Counted from the first letter of the stretch, positions 16,734 through 26,255 are shown. The stretch is DNA of 64,000 nucleotides from Chromatiaceae bacterium (GCA_024235255.1 JACKMT010000001.1:434001-498000); one strand, 5' to 3'. Made by a program: numbers and translations. Notes: a model not told the origin generated them from the letters alone.

Positions 16734-17839
16734 TGAGAACCAACGGAAACAGTACTATTCAAGCCGGCCGCGACCAGCTGGACGCCTTTTGGTCCTGGTG
16801 GAAGAGCGAGCTTGTCGGCATGGCGCCCGCATTCATGCGGCGCAAGCCCCACTCCGCCGAAAATCTGCTGCTGGCACTGTTCAATGACGATGCAGTTACT
16901 TTTTTCCAGCGGGTCGCTGATCATTGGCAAGAGCTCGGCCGCGCCCGCATTGACAGTAGCCGGCTGGAGATCGGTGGCTACCTTAGCGGCGCCAGAAACC
17001 AGAAACATACCACGATCGCCCGGCTGCCCGGTGCATCGATTTTACGGCGCCAGGTTACGCTGCCGCTTACGGCCGAGAGTCAGCTGCGACAGATTATCTC
17101 CTATCAATTAGACTCCCTTTCCCCCTACCCGCCGGAACAGGTCTACTTCGCCACACAAATACTGGAGCGCAAGCACACCGAGAAGAAACTTGTCGTCGAA
17201 CTGTACCTGGTCCCCAAAGAGGAGGTTGACAGACTGGTGCAGAAGATGCGCTCCTGGGAATTGGTTCCCGATTATGTTGATTTCGTAGACCATGAGGAGT
17301 TGGCTGAGCCGGTTGCCAACTTTCTTCCCAGTCCGCTTGCGCCGGTCAAACAGCAGGGTACATTCTCTTCGCTCAATAAACTGCTGCTGGCAGTCAACAC
17401 CCTGCTCGCTGTCGTGCTGCTCACAACGATTTTTATCAACAAGGCGAATACGGAAGCAGAGCTGAAAACGCGGGTAGAGACGGCGAAACTGAAAGCGGAT
17501 GCTGCGATCAGGTTACGGGACAGAGTGGAAAAACTTCAGGCTGAAAGTTCGTATCTTCAGGACATGAAGAAACAGCGTCCGCCAGTGCTCGAGCTAATCG
17601 ATGAGCTGAGCGGAATTCTCCCGGATAGAACCTGGCTCGAAAGAGCTGTCTATCAAAAAAATGAGATCAGCATGTCGGGCATATCTTCAAAAGCGTCGGT
17701 GCTGATCAGTGAAATAGAGCGCTCACCTCTGTTTCATAACGCCGCGTTCGAGGCGTCTGTCGTTCAGGATGATCGCTCGGGCGGAGAGCGCTTTCAGATC
17801 AGAGCGGATATATCCGGAGTAGACAAAAGTGCAGAGTAA
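16733..17839 (+). CDS. gspL: Type II secretion inner-membrane protein GspL
   Basis: 368 residues from the ATG at 16733, which overlaps the gspK stop by one base (TGATG) after a GGAAGAGGAG ribosome site. Residues about 85-190 form the cytoplasmic actin-like/PilM-type region (LRQIISYQLDSLSPYPPEQVYF). A single membrane helix follows near residue 215 (LLLAVNTLLAVVLLTTIFI), then a coiled coil and a periplasmic PilN-like domain (LIDELSGILPDRTWLE). GspL links the ATPase GspE to the pseudopilus assembly platform through GspM. The end overlaps gspM by 11 bases. Confidence 0.88.
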   Translation: MRTNGNSTIQAGRDQLDAFWSWWKSELVGMAPAFMRRKPHSAENLLLALFNDDAVTFFQRVADHWQELGRARIDSSRLEIGGYLSGARNQKHTTIARLPGASILRRQVTLPLTAESQLRQIISYQLDSLSPYPPEQVYFATQILERKHTEKKLVVELYLVPKEEVDRLVQKMRSWELVPDYVDFVDHEELAEPVANFLPSPLAPVKQQGTFSSLNKLLLAVNTLLAVVLLTTIFINKANTEAELKTRVETAKLKADAAIRLRDRVEKLQAESSYLQDMKKQRPPVLELIDELSGILPDRTWLERAVYQKNEISMSGISSKASVLISEIERSPLFHNAAFEASVVQDDRSGGERFQIRADISGVDKSAE

Positions 17840-18422
17840 TCTATCCCGGAACAGCCGTCGCCTGCTCGCGCTGCTGATACTCGTCACACTGCTAACTGTG
17901 GTCGTCGCCGTCATCGCGCTGCCGATACGCTCGGCATTGATCGGTTATGACGACAGTATCGCCGAGCTCGAGTTTCGTCTAAAAAAATACACTGAGATGG
18001 CGCAGTTGGAACTGCCGCTCAAGGCGCGGCTCGAACGCCTCACATCGAGACAGGAGAGTGCCGAAGGACTGCTCAAAGGCGAGAGCCAGGCGATCGCCGG
18101 CGCCAACCTGCAGGCACTGTTTAAACAGATCGTGTTGAGCGCCGGAGGAAGGCTGGAAAGTACGCAGGTGCTGCCGGGTTCCGCATCCGGAGTAATGGAG
18201 TGGATCGGTATCCGGGCACAGTTCTCCGGGGACATCGAAACACTTCAGCGGGTATTGTACGGAATTGAATTCAACAAACCGACGCTATTTGTCGATAAGC
18301 TGGAGATACGCACCAAGCGCATGCGCCGCAGCCGGCGGGCGGGCACTCCGGCAGAACAGGAACTGGAGCTGAGTGTATCGCTTGAAGTTTCAGGATACCG
18401 CCGGAATGAGGAGTCGAGTTGA
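17829..18422 (+). CDS. gspM: Type II secretion protein GspM (PilO-like)
   Basis: 197 residues from the GTG at 17829, with GGAG nine bases upstream. One N-terminal membrane helix (LLALLILVTLLTVVVAVIALPI), a short coiled coil (IAELEFRLKKYTEMAQLELPL), then a small ferredoxin-like periplasmic domain (LQALFKQIVLSAGGRLESTQVLPG) as in the GspMb/PilO group. It partners GspL in the assembly platform. It overlaps gspL by 11 bases and the next gene by one base. Confidence 0.85.
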   Translation: MQSNLSRNSRRLLALLILVTLLTVVVAVIALPIRSALIGYDDSIAELEFRLKKYTEMAQLELPLKARLERLTSRQESAEGLLKGESQAIAGANLQALFKQIVLSAGGRLESTQVLPGSASGVMEWIGIRAQFSGDIETLQRVLYGIEFNKPTLFVDKLEIRTKRMRRSRRAGTPAEQELELSVSLEVSGYRRNEESS

Positions 18423-19150
18423 TGGCACGACGAAGCAGCCAGCTTTTGTTAACCCTGGCATTGCTGGCGTCTGCCGGCGGGCTGCTGTTTGGCCTGTTGT
18501 CGCTGCAAGAGCGAACCGACACCCAATCAGCCGCACAGCAGCCAACAGTGGCAGCGCCGCCCGCTAGCAGCGCGGCGGAAGAATCAGAGATGCCTTCGAC
18601 AGACATACCGCAAGCTCCGCTGTCGGATTTTGTCGAGATGACCATGCGTCCGTTGTTCTCGCCCACGCGCAGGCCACCGGCGGCTGACGAAAGCAGTGAG
18701 GAGCAGGAAATCGTACAGGAAACCAGCGCCGGACCGGTGGAGACTAACCAGTTTATGGTGATGGGTATAGTTATCGCACCCGACGAGAAGGTCGCGCTGT
18801 TGAAGCAGCTGAAAAACAGCGCCGAAATCGTCCGCGTCAAAGAGGGCCAGAAAGTTTCAGACTGGACGGTAGCGGAGATTACACCTCAGTCAGTCACCAT
18901 CGAACAGAGCGGTGTCACCGATGTGGTTAAACTGAGCGACAATGTTCTCACCGCCGCGGAAAAACAGAAGCTTATGCAGCAGGCAAAGCTGGAGCAGGCA
19001 ACAACAGCAAAGCAGCAGTTGGCCAATAGAAGACCGCAGATCATCAATGACCCGAGAAAAACCCGGCAGTATATCCAACGGCGCATTCCAACCGTGCGGA
19101 GCCAAAACAGCAGGATCCCGGCGCGCGCAGTCAGAACGCCAACTCGTTGA
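18422..19150 (+). CDS. Type II secretion GspC/GspN-like protein
   Basis: 242 residues from the ATG at 18422. An N-terminal membrane helix (LLLTLALLASAGGLLFGLLSL) is followed by an Ala/Pro/Ser/Glu-rich linker. A domain at about residues 100-175 (FMVMGIVIAPDEKVALL, VRVKEGQKVSDWTVAEI) resembles the homology region of GspC that contacts the secretin N0 domain. The C-terminal 65 residues are rich in Lys, Arg and Gln with no recognisable fold; no PDZ domain is present. It probably bridges the inner-membrane platform to GspD. It overlaps gspF tail-to-tail by 20 bases. The exact family name (C versus N) is uncertain. Confidence 0.72.
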   Translation: MARRSSQLLLTLALLASAGGLLFGLLSLQERTDTQSAAQQPTVAAPPASSAAEESEMPSTDIPQAPLSDFVEMTMRPLFSPTRRPPAADESSEEQEIVQETSAGPVETNQFMVMGIVIAPDEKVALLKQLKNSAEIVRVKEGQKVSDWTVAEITPQSVTIEQSGVTDVVKLSDNVLTAAEKQKLMQQAKLEQATTAKQQLANRRPQIINDPRKTRQYIQRRIPTVRSQNSRIPARAVRTPTR

Positions 19151-20351
19151 TGCTCAACAGTGCCAGTAGAATGGAGAAGATGATCGCTGCGATCAGCACA
19201 CCCAGCGTCAGTATCATCAACGGCTCCAGCAGATTGAGCAGTTTTTTCAGACTCTGACTGACCTCTTTGTCGTAAATATCGGCGACGTCCAGCAACATCT
19301 GGTCGAGACTGCCCGTCTCTTCACCCACCCTGACCATATGACAAGCCAGTTTTGGAAACACGCCATCCTCCAGCATCGGACCGGAGAAGGTACCGCCCCC
19401 CTTCAAACTGCTGGCAATACGCTCCACCGAGCCGGCCAGCGCAAGATTACCCAGCGTCTCCTTGACAATTGCGAGCGCGGTCAGCAGCACCACGCCGTTG
19501 CTCAGCAGCGTCGCCAGCGTGCGGCAGAATCTGGCTACCTCTATTTTACGCACCAGCGGCCCGACACCCGCCAACGACAACACAAACGCGTCCCAGCGCA
19601 GTTTTACCCCTGGCCGAGTCAAAAGCTTCGGTATCGTTAACAGCAACAACAGCGCAGCCAGCAACAGCGTCCACCAATAAGCCTGCAGCCAGTCCGCGAC
19701 GGCAATCACAATCTGGGTGGGAAGCGGCAGTGCCGCGCCCGCCTCGGCAAACATGCGTTGAAACTGGGGCACCACCAGTGTGAGCAGCAGAATCAGTGAG
19801 AGCAGTGAAACGACCAGCAGAATAGCCGGATAGATGAGTGCGGCGCCGATATTGGCCCGGAACTCCCGCGACTTTTCCAGGTATTCGGCCAGCCGCTCCA
19901 GTACGACCGTCAACGCACCACCCTCTTCGCCTGCCTTCACCATATTGATGTAGAGACGGCCGAAGGGCGCGCCCTGGGCGCGAATGGCATCGGCAAATGT
20001 GCCGCCGGAGCGAATATCCTCGATCAGCCGGGTGATAAGATCCCGCTCCACCGCATGGTCCGAAACGGTTGCCAGTATGCTAAGCGACCTGTCCAGCGAA
20101 ACACCGGCACCGATCAGGCGCGCCAGCTCCCGGGTGAAGATGACCAGCTGCTTATGCGACAGCCGCCGGTAGCGGGAAAAGAGTCCGCCTTGTGCTGCCG
20201 CTGCCGCATCTCTGGCCGACTCGACGAAACTGATCGGCAGATGACCACTCTCCCTGAGCTGGGCGACTGCCGCCTGTTCGCTGGCCGCTTCGATCTCCCC
20301 CTCCGCCAATTCGCCAGCGGAGTTGAGCGCTTTGTAGCGAAATCTTGTCAT
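19131..20351 (-). CDS. gspF: Type II secretion platform protein GspF
   Basis: 406 residues from the ATG at 20351 (TRFRYKALNSAG); a TTG 18 bases earlier is less likely. Two tandem T2SSF domains are visible: FTRELARLIGAGVSLDRSL near residue 75 and FCRTLATLLSNGVVLLTAL near 275. Three membrane spans lie near 165-185, 215-240 and 375-400. GspF is the polytopic core of the assembly platform and contacts the GspE ATPase. It lies 25 bases downstream of gspE on the same strand, so the two are probably co-transcribed. Confidence 0.95.
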   Translation of the reverse strand: MTRFRYKALNSAGELAEGEIEAASEQAAVAQLRESGHLPISFVESARDAAAAAQGGLFSRYRRLSHKQLVIFTRELARLIGAGVSLDRSLSILATVSDHAVERDLITRLIEDIRSGGTFADAIRAQGAPFGRLYINMVKAGEEGGALTVVLERLAEYLEKSREFRANIGAALIYPAILLVVSLLSLILLLTLVVPQFQRMFAEAGAALPLPTQIVIAVADWLQAYWWTLLLAALLLLLTIPKLLTRPGVKLRWDAFVLSLAGVGPLVRKIEVARFCRTLATLLSNGVVLLTALAIVKETLGNLALAGSVERIASSLKGGGTFSGPMLEDGVFPKLACHMVRVGEETGSLDQMLLDVADIYDKEVSQSLKKLLNLLEPLMILTLGVLIAAIIFSILLALLSINELAF

Positions 20352-20376
20352 AGCAACCCGAGCTTCCAAGGCATGT

Positions 20377-22056
20377 TCAATTCTCCCGAGTCACCCGCAA
20401 CACCTCCTCAATGGTTGTCAGACCGGCCAGCGCTTTGACGATGCCATCCTCCGCCATGTTGACCATCCCCTGCTGCCGTGCGGCCCGGTAGATACTGCCG
20501 GAGTCGGCGCGCTTCAATACCAGATCCCGAATTCCATCGTTCACTTCGAGGAACTCAAAAATTCCGATCCGGCCGGTATAACCCACCTCTGCACAGAGTT
20601 CGCATCCGGTCGGCCGGTATAGGAGCAGCTCCCCAGCCTGCGCCAGGCGGTCAAGCTGCAGCCGCTTTACCAACTCATCCTGGGGCTGGTAGGGTTGCTT
20701 GCAACGGTTGCACAGCGAGCGCACCAGGCGCTGGCCGAGTACCCCGTTGACGGTAGAGGTGAGCAGATAGTCCTCGACCCCCATATCCAGCATGCGGGTG
20801 ATCGCACCGGCCGCGTCGTTGGTATGCAGCGTCGAGAGCACCATATGACCGGTCAGCGCAGACTGGACGGCAATTTCGGCCGTCTCCAGGTCGCGCATCT
20901 CGCCGATCATGATGACATCGGGATCCTGCCGCACGATGGAGCGCAGCACGTTGGCAAACGAGAGGCCGATATCGGGATTGACCTGGATCTGTGTCACCCC
21001 GTCCAGCTGATACTCGACCGGATCTTCCACGGTGATAATCTTCCGCTCCGGCTGGTTAAGATGGGTCAGGGCGGTGTACAGCGTGGTCGTCTTGCCGCTG
21101 CCGGTCGGGCCGGTTACCAGAAAAATACCGTGGCGCTGCGCGAGCGATCTGAGCATACGCTCGCTGGTGTTCTGATCGAAGCCGAGTGCTTTGAAATCGA
21201 GCACCAACGTACCCTGTTCAAGCAGACGCAAGACCACACTCTCGCCGTGCAGCGTGGGAACGGTGGAGACGCGCATGTCGATGTTCTGATCCCGCAGCTT
21301 AAGCCGGATCCTGCCGTCCTGCGACAGTCTCCTTTCCGCAATATTGAGATGCGCCATGATCTTGATGCGGGATACGATCGCCGCTGCCAGGCGTTTGGGC
21401 GCGGAGTCGGCCTCACGCATTACCCCGTCGATGCGAAACCTCACCCGCAGCGCACCATCGGCCGGTTCGATATGGATATCCGATGCGCGCTCCTCGTAGG
21501 CACGCAGGAAGAGGCTGTTCACCAGGCGGACGATCGGCGCCTCGCTGGCCAGGTCTTTCAGCCGCTCGATGTCCTCTTCGCTGTCGCCTGAACGCTCCTG
21601 ACCGGCGTCGTCGATAATCCGGTCAAGCGAACTGCGCCCATCGCCATAGAGCGTTTCCAAGGCGGCTTCGATCTCTTTCTGGGTCCCGACACAGGGCTGA
21701 ATAGTGAGTCCGGTCAGCATCGCCATCGCTTTGATGGCATAGTCGTCCGCGGGATTGACCATCGCCAGCACAAGTCCATCCTCCTGTTCCCGCAGGGGAA
21801 TGATTTTCGCGGCCTTGAGAAAATTAACTGAGACCTTACTCAGGAGCAGCGCAGAGGCGGGATAATCTGCTTTTCTGACCAGCGGCAGACCGTGCTGGCG
21901 CGCCAGAGCGGCGGCCATATCACCCTCAGAGACAATACCGAGTTTGATCAGAATGTCGTCCAGTTCGTCGCCCAGTTCGCGCTGCGCTTTTAGCGCACGC
22001 TCCAAGCCGGCTTTATCCAATAGCCCCTGTTCAATTAGAATCTCACTGAGTTGCAT
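20377..22056 (-). CDS. gspE: Type II secretion ATPase GspE
   Basis: 559 residues. An N-terminal MshEN/T2SSE-N domain (residues 1-140) binds GspL. The ATPase core has Walker A GPTGSGKTT (about 316-324), an Asp box near ITVEDPVEYQ, Walker B DVIMIGEMRD and a His box STLHTND. A CNRC...CELC four-cysteine zinc motif lies near residues 450-490. These are the full features of a hexameric GspE that powers pseudopilus assembly from the cytoplasm. The ATG at 22056 opens MQLSEILIEQG, a usual start for the family. With gspF it forms a separate leftward unit facing the gspG operon. Confidence 0.97.
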   Translation of the reverse strand: MQLSEILIEQGLLDKAGLERALKAQRELGDELDDILIKLGIVSEGDMAAALARQHGLPLVRKADYPASALLLSKVSVNFLKAAKIIPLREQEDGLVLAMVNPADDYAIKAMAMLTGLTIQPCVGTQKEIEAALETLYGDGRSSLDRIIDDAGQERSGDSEEDIERLKDLASEAPIVRLVNSLFLRAYEERASDIHIEPADGALRVRFRIDGVMREADSAPKRLAAAIVSRIKIMAHLNIAERRLSQDGRIRLKLRDQNIDMRVSTVPTLHGESVVLRLLEQGTLVLDFKALGFDQNTSERMLRSLAQRHGIFLVTGPTGSGKTTTLYTALTHLNQPERKIITVEDPVEYQLDGVTQIQVNPDIGLSFANVLRSIVRQDPDVIMIGEMRDLETAEIAVQSALTGHMVLSTLHTNDAAGAITRMLDMGVEDYLLTSTVNGVLGQRLVRSLCNRCKQPYQPQDELVKRLQLDRLAQAGELLLYRPTGCELCAEVGYTGRIGIFEFLEVNDGIRDLVLKRADSGSIYRAARQQGMVNMAEDGIVKALAGLTTIEEVLRVTREN

Positions 22057-22334
22057 GATCGATCCGGTACGCTTCTCTCGATAAATCCGGGCCGTATTAT
22101 TGCATCCGGACTCCTGAATGGATAGTTGACTCCGGTGCAGCGCCGCTCGCTACCCGCTCCCGGCGAGGAGCGGCGATAAAAACCGAGGCAATCAACAAGC
22201 TGCGAAGTTTGACTCATATTTACTTAAATTGAGGCCAAGGTTGACATGAACGCCAAGATAAGAGGAGACCTCAGAACCTGTCTCATAATCCCTCGCGGTC
22301 GTGCGGGATTGTGCGATAGGTTTCAAGCAAACGC

Positions 22335-23618
22335 ATGAGAACTCGGCGCTGCAACAGATTGACCGCAATGCTATGCACAGTGCTTCTCCTGAACTGGATA
22401 ACGCTGGCAGCCGGGCCTGCGGCGGACCGGCAGATTCAGCTCACGCTTGCCGACGGCACCGAAATCAACGTCCAGGTGAGCGACTCGTCCGGATCGCTGC
22501 TGATTATCTGGTTTATCGACCATGTGGAGGTGCGTCCTCAGTTCGAGGCAATGCTCAAAGCGATAAATGCGGCTGGATTTGAACTCTGGCGGGTGGACCT
22601 GCTGGCCGATTACTTCCTGCCCCGCAGCAGCGAAAATGTGCGCACGCTGCCGGGAGAGGGTGTGGCAGCCGTCATCGATGCGGCCCACAAGTATAGCGAT
22701 AAGACCATCGTGCTTGCCGCGTATGACCGCATGCCGCTGCCGCTATTGCGCGGGGTAAGGAGCTGGTCGGCTGATTTTCAGGGCGAATCGCGCCTGGCCG
22801 GATCCATCCTCTACTATCCCAACCTTTTCGAAGCCGCTCCGCTGGCGGGTGAGGAGCCGCTGCTCGATCCGGTGGTGGCCGCCAGCAACTATCCATTGGT
22901 GATCGTACAGCCGGAAACCGGCAGCCAACGCTGGCGCATGAACGAAGTGATGCAGCTGCTCTGGTCAGCCGGTGCGCCAGCTTACGTCAGTCTGGTGCCT
23001 GAAGTCAGAGATTGGTTTTTCATGCACCCGCCGGGTGAGGATCCGCATGAGACCCGCGCCACCGCCGCCGTTCCGCGGCAAATAGTGAATTTCGTTTCGC
23101 TGATGCAGGCCGCACCGAAACCGGAAGTATTCAGGGAGATAGACTATACCCCCTCCGCAGCAGCAAGCGTTCGCGGCCTGGTCCCGGTTGCCCGCCACTC
23201 TCCTGCGCCTCCACTGACGCTATCGGCCATGCAAGGCGACTTCGACTTTCCCGGCTATCAGCATAGCGTTACATTGGTAAACTTCTGGGCCACCTGGTGC
23301 CCACCCTGCGTCGAAGAGCTGCCCTCGCTCAATCGTCTGAAACAACGCTTCACCGGACAGCCTTTCAATCTGGTATCCGTCGATTTTCGCGAGAGCGCAG
23401 TGGAGCTGCGCCGATTCACGAAAAAGATACCGGTGGAGTTTCCGATCCTGCTCGATCTGGACGGAAAAGCTTCCTTGGACTGGCGAGTATTCAGCTTCCC
23501 CAGCTCATTTATCGTCGACCGCAGCGGACGCATCCGTTACTCGGTCAATCGGGCGATCGACTGGGATGCACCTGACATCTACGCGATCATCGAAGGCCTG
23601 CTGGCTGAAACCGAGTAG
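22335..23618 (+). CDS. Secreted fusion: hydrolase-like domain plus TlpA-type thioredoxin
   Basis: 427 residues. A signal peptide (LTAMLCTVLLLNWITLAAG) is followed by two parts. Residues about 35-270 have alternating strands and helices (SLLIIWFIDHVEV, AAVIDAAHKYSDKTIVLAAYDR, SILYYPNLFEAAP) that suggest a degenerate alpha/beta-hydrolase fold; no clear catalytic Ser motif (GxSxG) is seen. Residues about 295-427 are a TlpA/ResA-type thioredoxin with FWATWCPPC, FNLVSVDFRE and FPSSFIVDRSG. The thioredoxin part should reduce or isomerise disulfides, or handle cytochrome c thiols, in the periplasm. The ATG at 22335 lacks an obvious ribosome site. It is divergent from gspE. Confidence 0.78.
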   Translation: MRTRRCNRLTAMLCTVLLLNWITLAAGPAADRQIQLTLADGTEINVQVSDSSGSLLIIWFIDHVEVRPQFEAMLKAINAAGFELWRVDLLADYFLPRSSENVRTLPGEGVAAVIDAAHKYSDKTIVLAAYDRMPLPLLRGVRSWSADFQGESRLAGSILYYPNLFEAAPLAGEEPLLDPVVAASNYPLVIVQPETGSQRWRMNEVMQLLWSAGAPAYVSLVPEVRDWFFMHPPGEDPHETRATAAVPRQIVNFVSLMQAAPKPEVFREIDYTPSAAASVRGLVPVARHSPAPPLTLSAMQGDFDFPGYQHSVTLVNFWATWCPPCVEELPSLNRLKQRFTGQPFNLVSVDFRESAVELRRFTKKIPVEFPILLDLDGKASLDWRVFSFPSSFIVDRSGRIRYSVNRAIDWDAPDIYAIIEGLLAETE

Positions 23619-23652
23619 CCGGCGGCTTGTAAAGTACAGTTGACGTTTGCGT

Positions 23653-23679
23653 AAAAAACGCAAAGCCGATCGGCTTTGC
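23653..23679 (-). terminator. Rho-independent terminator of the spondin gene
   Basis: On the minus strand an 8-bp stem GCAAAGCC/GGCTTTGC with a GATC loop (23660-23679) is followed by GTTTTTTACG. This is a classic intrinsic terminator about 65 bases past the stop of the spondin-domain gene at 23744. Confidence 0.8.
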
Positions 23680-23743
23680 TGTACGCGCTACCCGGCACCA
23701 AATTCGGGCGAGTAGCACGCACCCAGTCTGCTCTGTTGTGCAA

Positions 23744-24388
23744 TCAGTTCCTGACTCGCTTGATGGTGATCTTCGCAGCCGGGTTGCGCCAGTCGTAGCT
23801 GGCTGCATCGAGATCCCCGATCCCGTGAATACCGCCATGGATATGGACGTAACCCTCTCCATCCTCAACGGACGGCCCCGAACCGCCACAGACAGGCCCC
23901 GGAATATTGGCACAGGCTTCGTCATTCGGTTCCGATCCCGCATCGTAGACCGGCGAAAAATGGGTGACACTGTGGTTGAATTTGGGCGCCTGAACGCTAT
24001 TCAGCGCGAAAAACCCGTCATTCGTCGGAATCAGCATCGCGGCTACGCTGATGTTGACATGCCGGTGTCTGGGAGCATCGACTGTCACCGTGACCGTTTG
24101 TCCTGGCGCCAGCAGTCCGCCCGAACTCGCGGCATCGAACAGCTGGCCGGCGGACTCCAGCTTCAGGCGCAACGGCTCGCTGTCGCCGCCCTCAGCCAAC
24201 GCAGCCAACGCATCGCCTGCCGGCTGGCCCAGTTCGAACAGTCCGGCGTTTGGTTTGTGGCTGGCAACCAGAATCGGCGTAAACGACTGTGCACGGGTCA
24301 GATTGGTAATGCTGACTTCATACTCGGCAGCCAGCGCCGCGGTACTGAAGAGCGAACTGGCAACAATGGCAACTCCAAGTTTTTTCAT
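23744..24388 (-). CDS. Secreted spondin-domain protein
   Basis: 214 residues. A signal peptide (KKLGVAIVASSLFSTAALA, cleaved before AEYEV) is followed by a single spondin-N-type domain. It runs YEVSITNLTRAQSFTPILVASH, then GQPAGDALAALAEGGDSEPL, then FFALNSVQAP, and ends with an acidic/Cys section (SEPNDEACANIPGPVC) and GEGYVHIHGGIHGIGDL. Bacterial spondin-domain proteins are exported and of unknown function; the eukaryotic domain mediates matrix binding. The two cysteines near residues 160-168 could form a disulfide. It stands alone with its own terminator. Confidence 0.85.
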   Translation of the reverse strand: MKKLGVAIVASSLFSTAALAAEYEVSITNLTRAQSFTPILVASHKPNAGLFELGQPAGDALAALAEGGDSEPLRLKLESAGQLFDAASSGGLLAPGQTVTVTVDAPRHRHVNISVAAMLIPTNDGFFALNSVQAPKFNHSVTHFSPVYDAGSEPNDEACANIPGPVCGGSGPSVEDGEGYVHIHGGIHGIGDLDAASYDWRNPAAKITIKRVRN

Positions 24389-24680
24389 TTTCGATTCCTC
24401 TCTGTCTGCATGGACGAACGCCTGCCGGTATTAGCGCAATGGCAACCTCAGGCCCGAGAGGAATTCTGCAGAGAACGGTTAACACGGGCATCACGAAATA
24501 ATCACAATTCCATCACAGTCGGATTGGATTCAGGCCGGCTTTATTTCACATTCGAAAGGAGATACTAGTTGTAGTAAGAACCCTATTCCTGCACCCTTGT
24601 AAGGTGTTCAGAGTATCTTCAACCATACGTTTGACCATCTCGGATCTCTCCCTCACCGAGCATATGACTAAACATGATGA

Positions 24681-26255
24681 TTAATTGCTCACATCTGGCT
24701 CGCTGGCTGATTCGCAATCGTTGCTCAGCTCATACGCCTTGACGCGGCATTCATTTAGCAGCGTAATCACCAGTGGCTTGTCCTTGCGCAGCACTGCCAG
24801 CCTGATGCGTTGAGGATAGATCTCCACTGGACCGTCGAATTCGCGCCAAGCCCTCTCCAGAGAGTTGTTTGCCGGAGCTAAACGATTACCGGCAAGCAAC
24901 AGGTCAACATACTCTCGATAACTATCCAAACTGGTCTTTTTGTTGCGCAGAGCTATTTGCAGATTCTGTTCCGCTTTACCCAATTCCCCCTGCTGGATTC
25001 TGAGCCGTGCAAAAATTAGGCGCGGTAGAGTGTGATCACCCAGTCCCGATCCGATACCACTGCGTATCTCCCTTTCAGCCAGATTATGCTCTCCTTGATA
25101 CAGGTGTAGCTGGGCATTCCAAACCCGTTCATAAGCAGAGATCAAGTGGCTACTGCCACTGCCTTTCTCGGCCTTCCTCCAGGATGTTAAGTTGATATCC
25201 CGGTCAAGATCTGGATAGCGGGACTCAATGTACGCCTCGAGATTTCTCTGTCTGGGCTCGGCATCACGATGTACTTGTCGTACCCTGCTTCTTAATCTCC
25301 GCGCTTCTCGCTCTATCGCGTTCTCGAAAAGTTCGAAAACGCCAGCAAATGAGAAACTTTTCATCAATTCATTCATCTCTTCCTGCGCTGCAGCCTGTGC
25401 CGCCAGACGTTGCTCCTCGCGTCTGACCTCCTCACCGGCCCACAAACCGATCTTGCGGACTACGTTCAGCCCCGCATCCGGTGTATACCCAGCACGCACA
25501 ATCAGGTCGGTTGCCAGGAGATCTGCTTCGTCCTCCTGAGATCTTTGCCAGGCTGGCAGCGCACCGCCGGTGCTGACGTCAAACAGGATTTTCGTTGTAC
25601 TGTAGAGCTTCTCCATGCGCTTTGTCGGCATGCGTGCTTTGACCATGCTGACCTGTTCCAGCCCCTGTGCTGCAATTTGCGTGGCATGCAGTGCGTTGCG
25701 AGCGGTCCCGGCCAGGCCAGACTGGAAATCCCGGATCCACTCTACGTCGTGATGCTCGAGTAGTACATGCGCCAGTTCGTGGCCGAGCAGCCAGGCGATT
25801 TCGTCTTCCGATTCGACATTGGCCAGAAAACCGAGCGGCACCGCCAACACGCCATCGGGCATCGCCTGGGCGTTGCCATAGCCACCGTCTCCGATAATCA
25901 CCGCCTCATAGTGCGCATCGGTAATCGGTGCATGTATGGCCAGCCGATCCAGGATCCCTTGCAGATACCTTTCCAGCTGCGGTTGCTCAATCGGTCCCTG
26001 GAACTGAGTCGCAACCAGCACCTGACCGGAAGGCAGCGGGTAGCGTTGCCCCTCACTTTTCAGTCCGAGCCCGGTCCAGTCGCGCTGTGCAGGAGCAATC
26101 CAGGTTTTGGGTTTGACTCGCTGATCGATGAACTGCCCCTCGAAACTTTCATGCAAAGAGCTAAGCGGGTTTCGCAAGAGTGAGTCGTTGCAACCAACCA
26201 GTGCCAACATCAGCAGAAGAGGAGCACTTCGGATAGTGGGATTAAAACCGTTCAT
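24681..26255 (-). CDS. M48-family metalloprotease lipoprotein with TPR-like tail
   Basis: 524 residues from the ATG at 26255, with GGGGAG eight bases upstream. The lipobox LVGC puts the acylated Cys near residue 22. The zinc motif HELAH (159-163) and a downstream ligand helix EDEADLLATDLI (near 240) define an M48 peptidase of the BepA/LoiP type. Residues beyond 370 are helical, TPR-like repeats (LHLYQGEHNLAEREI, LRIQQGELGKAEQNL). BepA-type proteins help assemble or degrade outer-membrane proteins in the periplasm. Its start overlaps the stop of the upstream small gene (ATGA), so it is translated as part of that operon. Confidence 0.88.
   Translation of the reverse strand: MNGFNPTIRSAPLLLMLALVGCNDSLLRNPLSSLHESFEGQFIDQRVKPKTWIAPAQRDWTGLGLKSEGQRYPLPSGQVLVATQFQGPIEQPQLERYLQGILDRLAIHAPITDAHYEAVIIGDGGYGNAQAMPDGVLAVPLGFLANVESEDEIAWLLGHELAHVLLEHHDVEWIRDFQSGLAGTARNALHATQIAAQGLEQVSMVKARMPTKRMEKLYSTTKILFDVSTGGALPAWQRSQEDEADLLATDLIVRAGYTPDAGLNVVRKIGLWAGEEVRREEQRLAAQAAAQEEMNELMKSFSFAGVFELFENAIEREARRLRSRVRQVHRDAEPRQRNLEAYIESRYPDLDRDINLTSWRKAEKGSGSSHLISAYERVWNAQLHLYQGEHNLAEREIRSGIGSGLGDHTLPRLIFARLRIQQGELGKAEQNLQIALRNKKTSLDSYREYVDLLLAGNRLAPANNSLERAWREFDGPVEIYPQRIRLAVLRKDKPLVITLLNECRVKAYELSNDCESASEPDVSN

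Noticed and set aside
20695..21591. 298-codon open frame opposite gspE
   Set aside because: Shadow of the GC-rich gspE codons; no recognisable domain.
23640..23655. TTGACGTTTGCGTAAA, one base from the left part of the LiuR operator
   Set aside because: It lacks the right half of the palindrome, lies between two convergent genes, and overlaps a clear intrinsic terminator, so it is probably chance.
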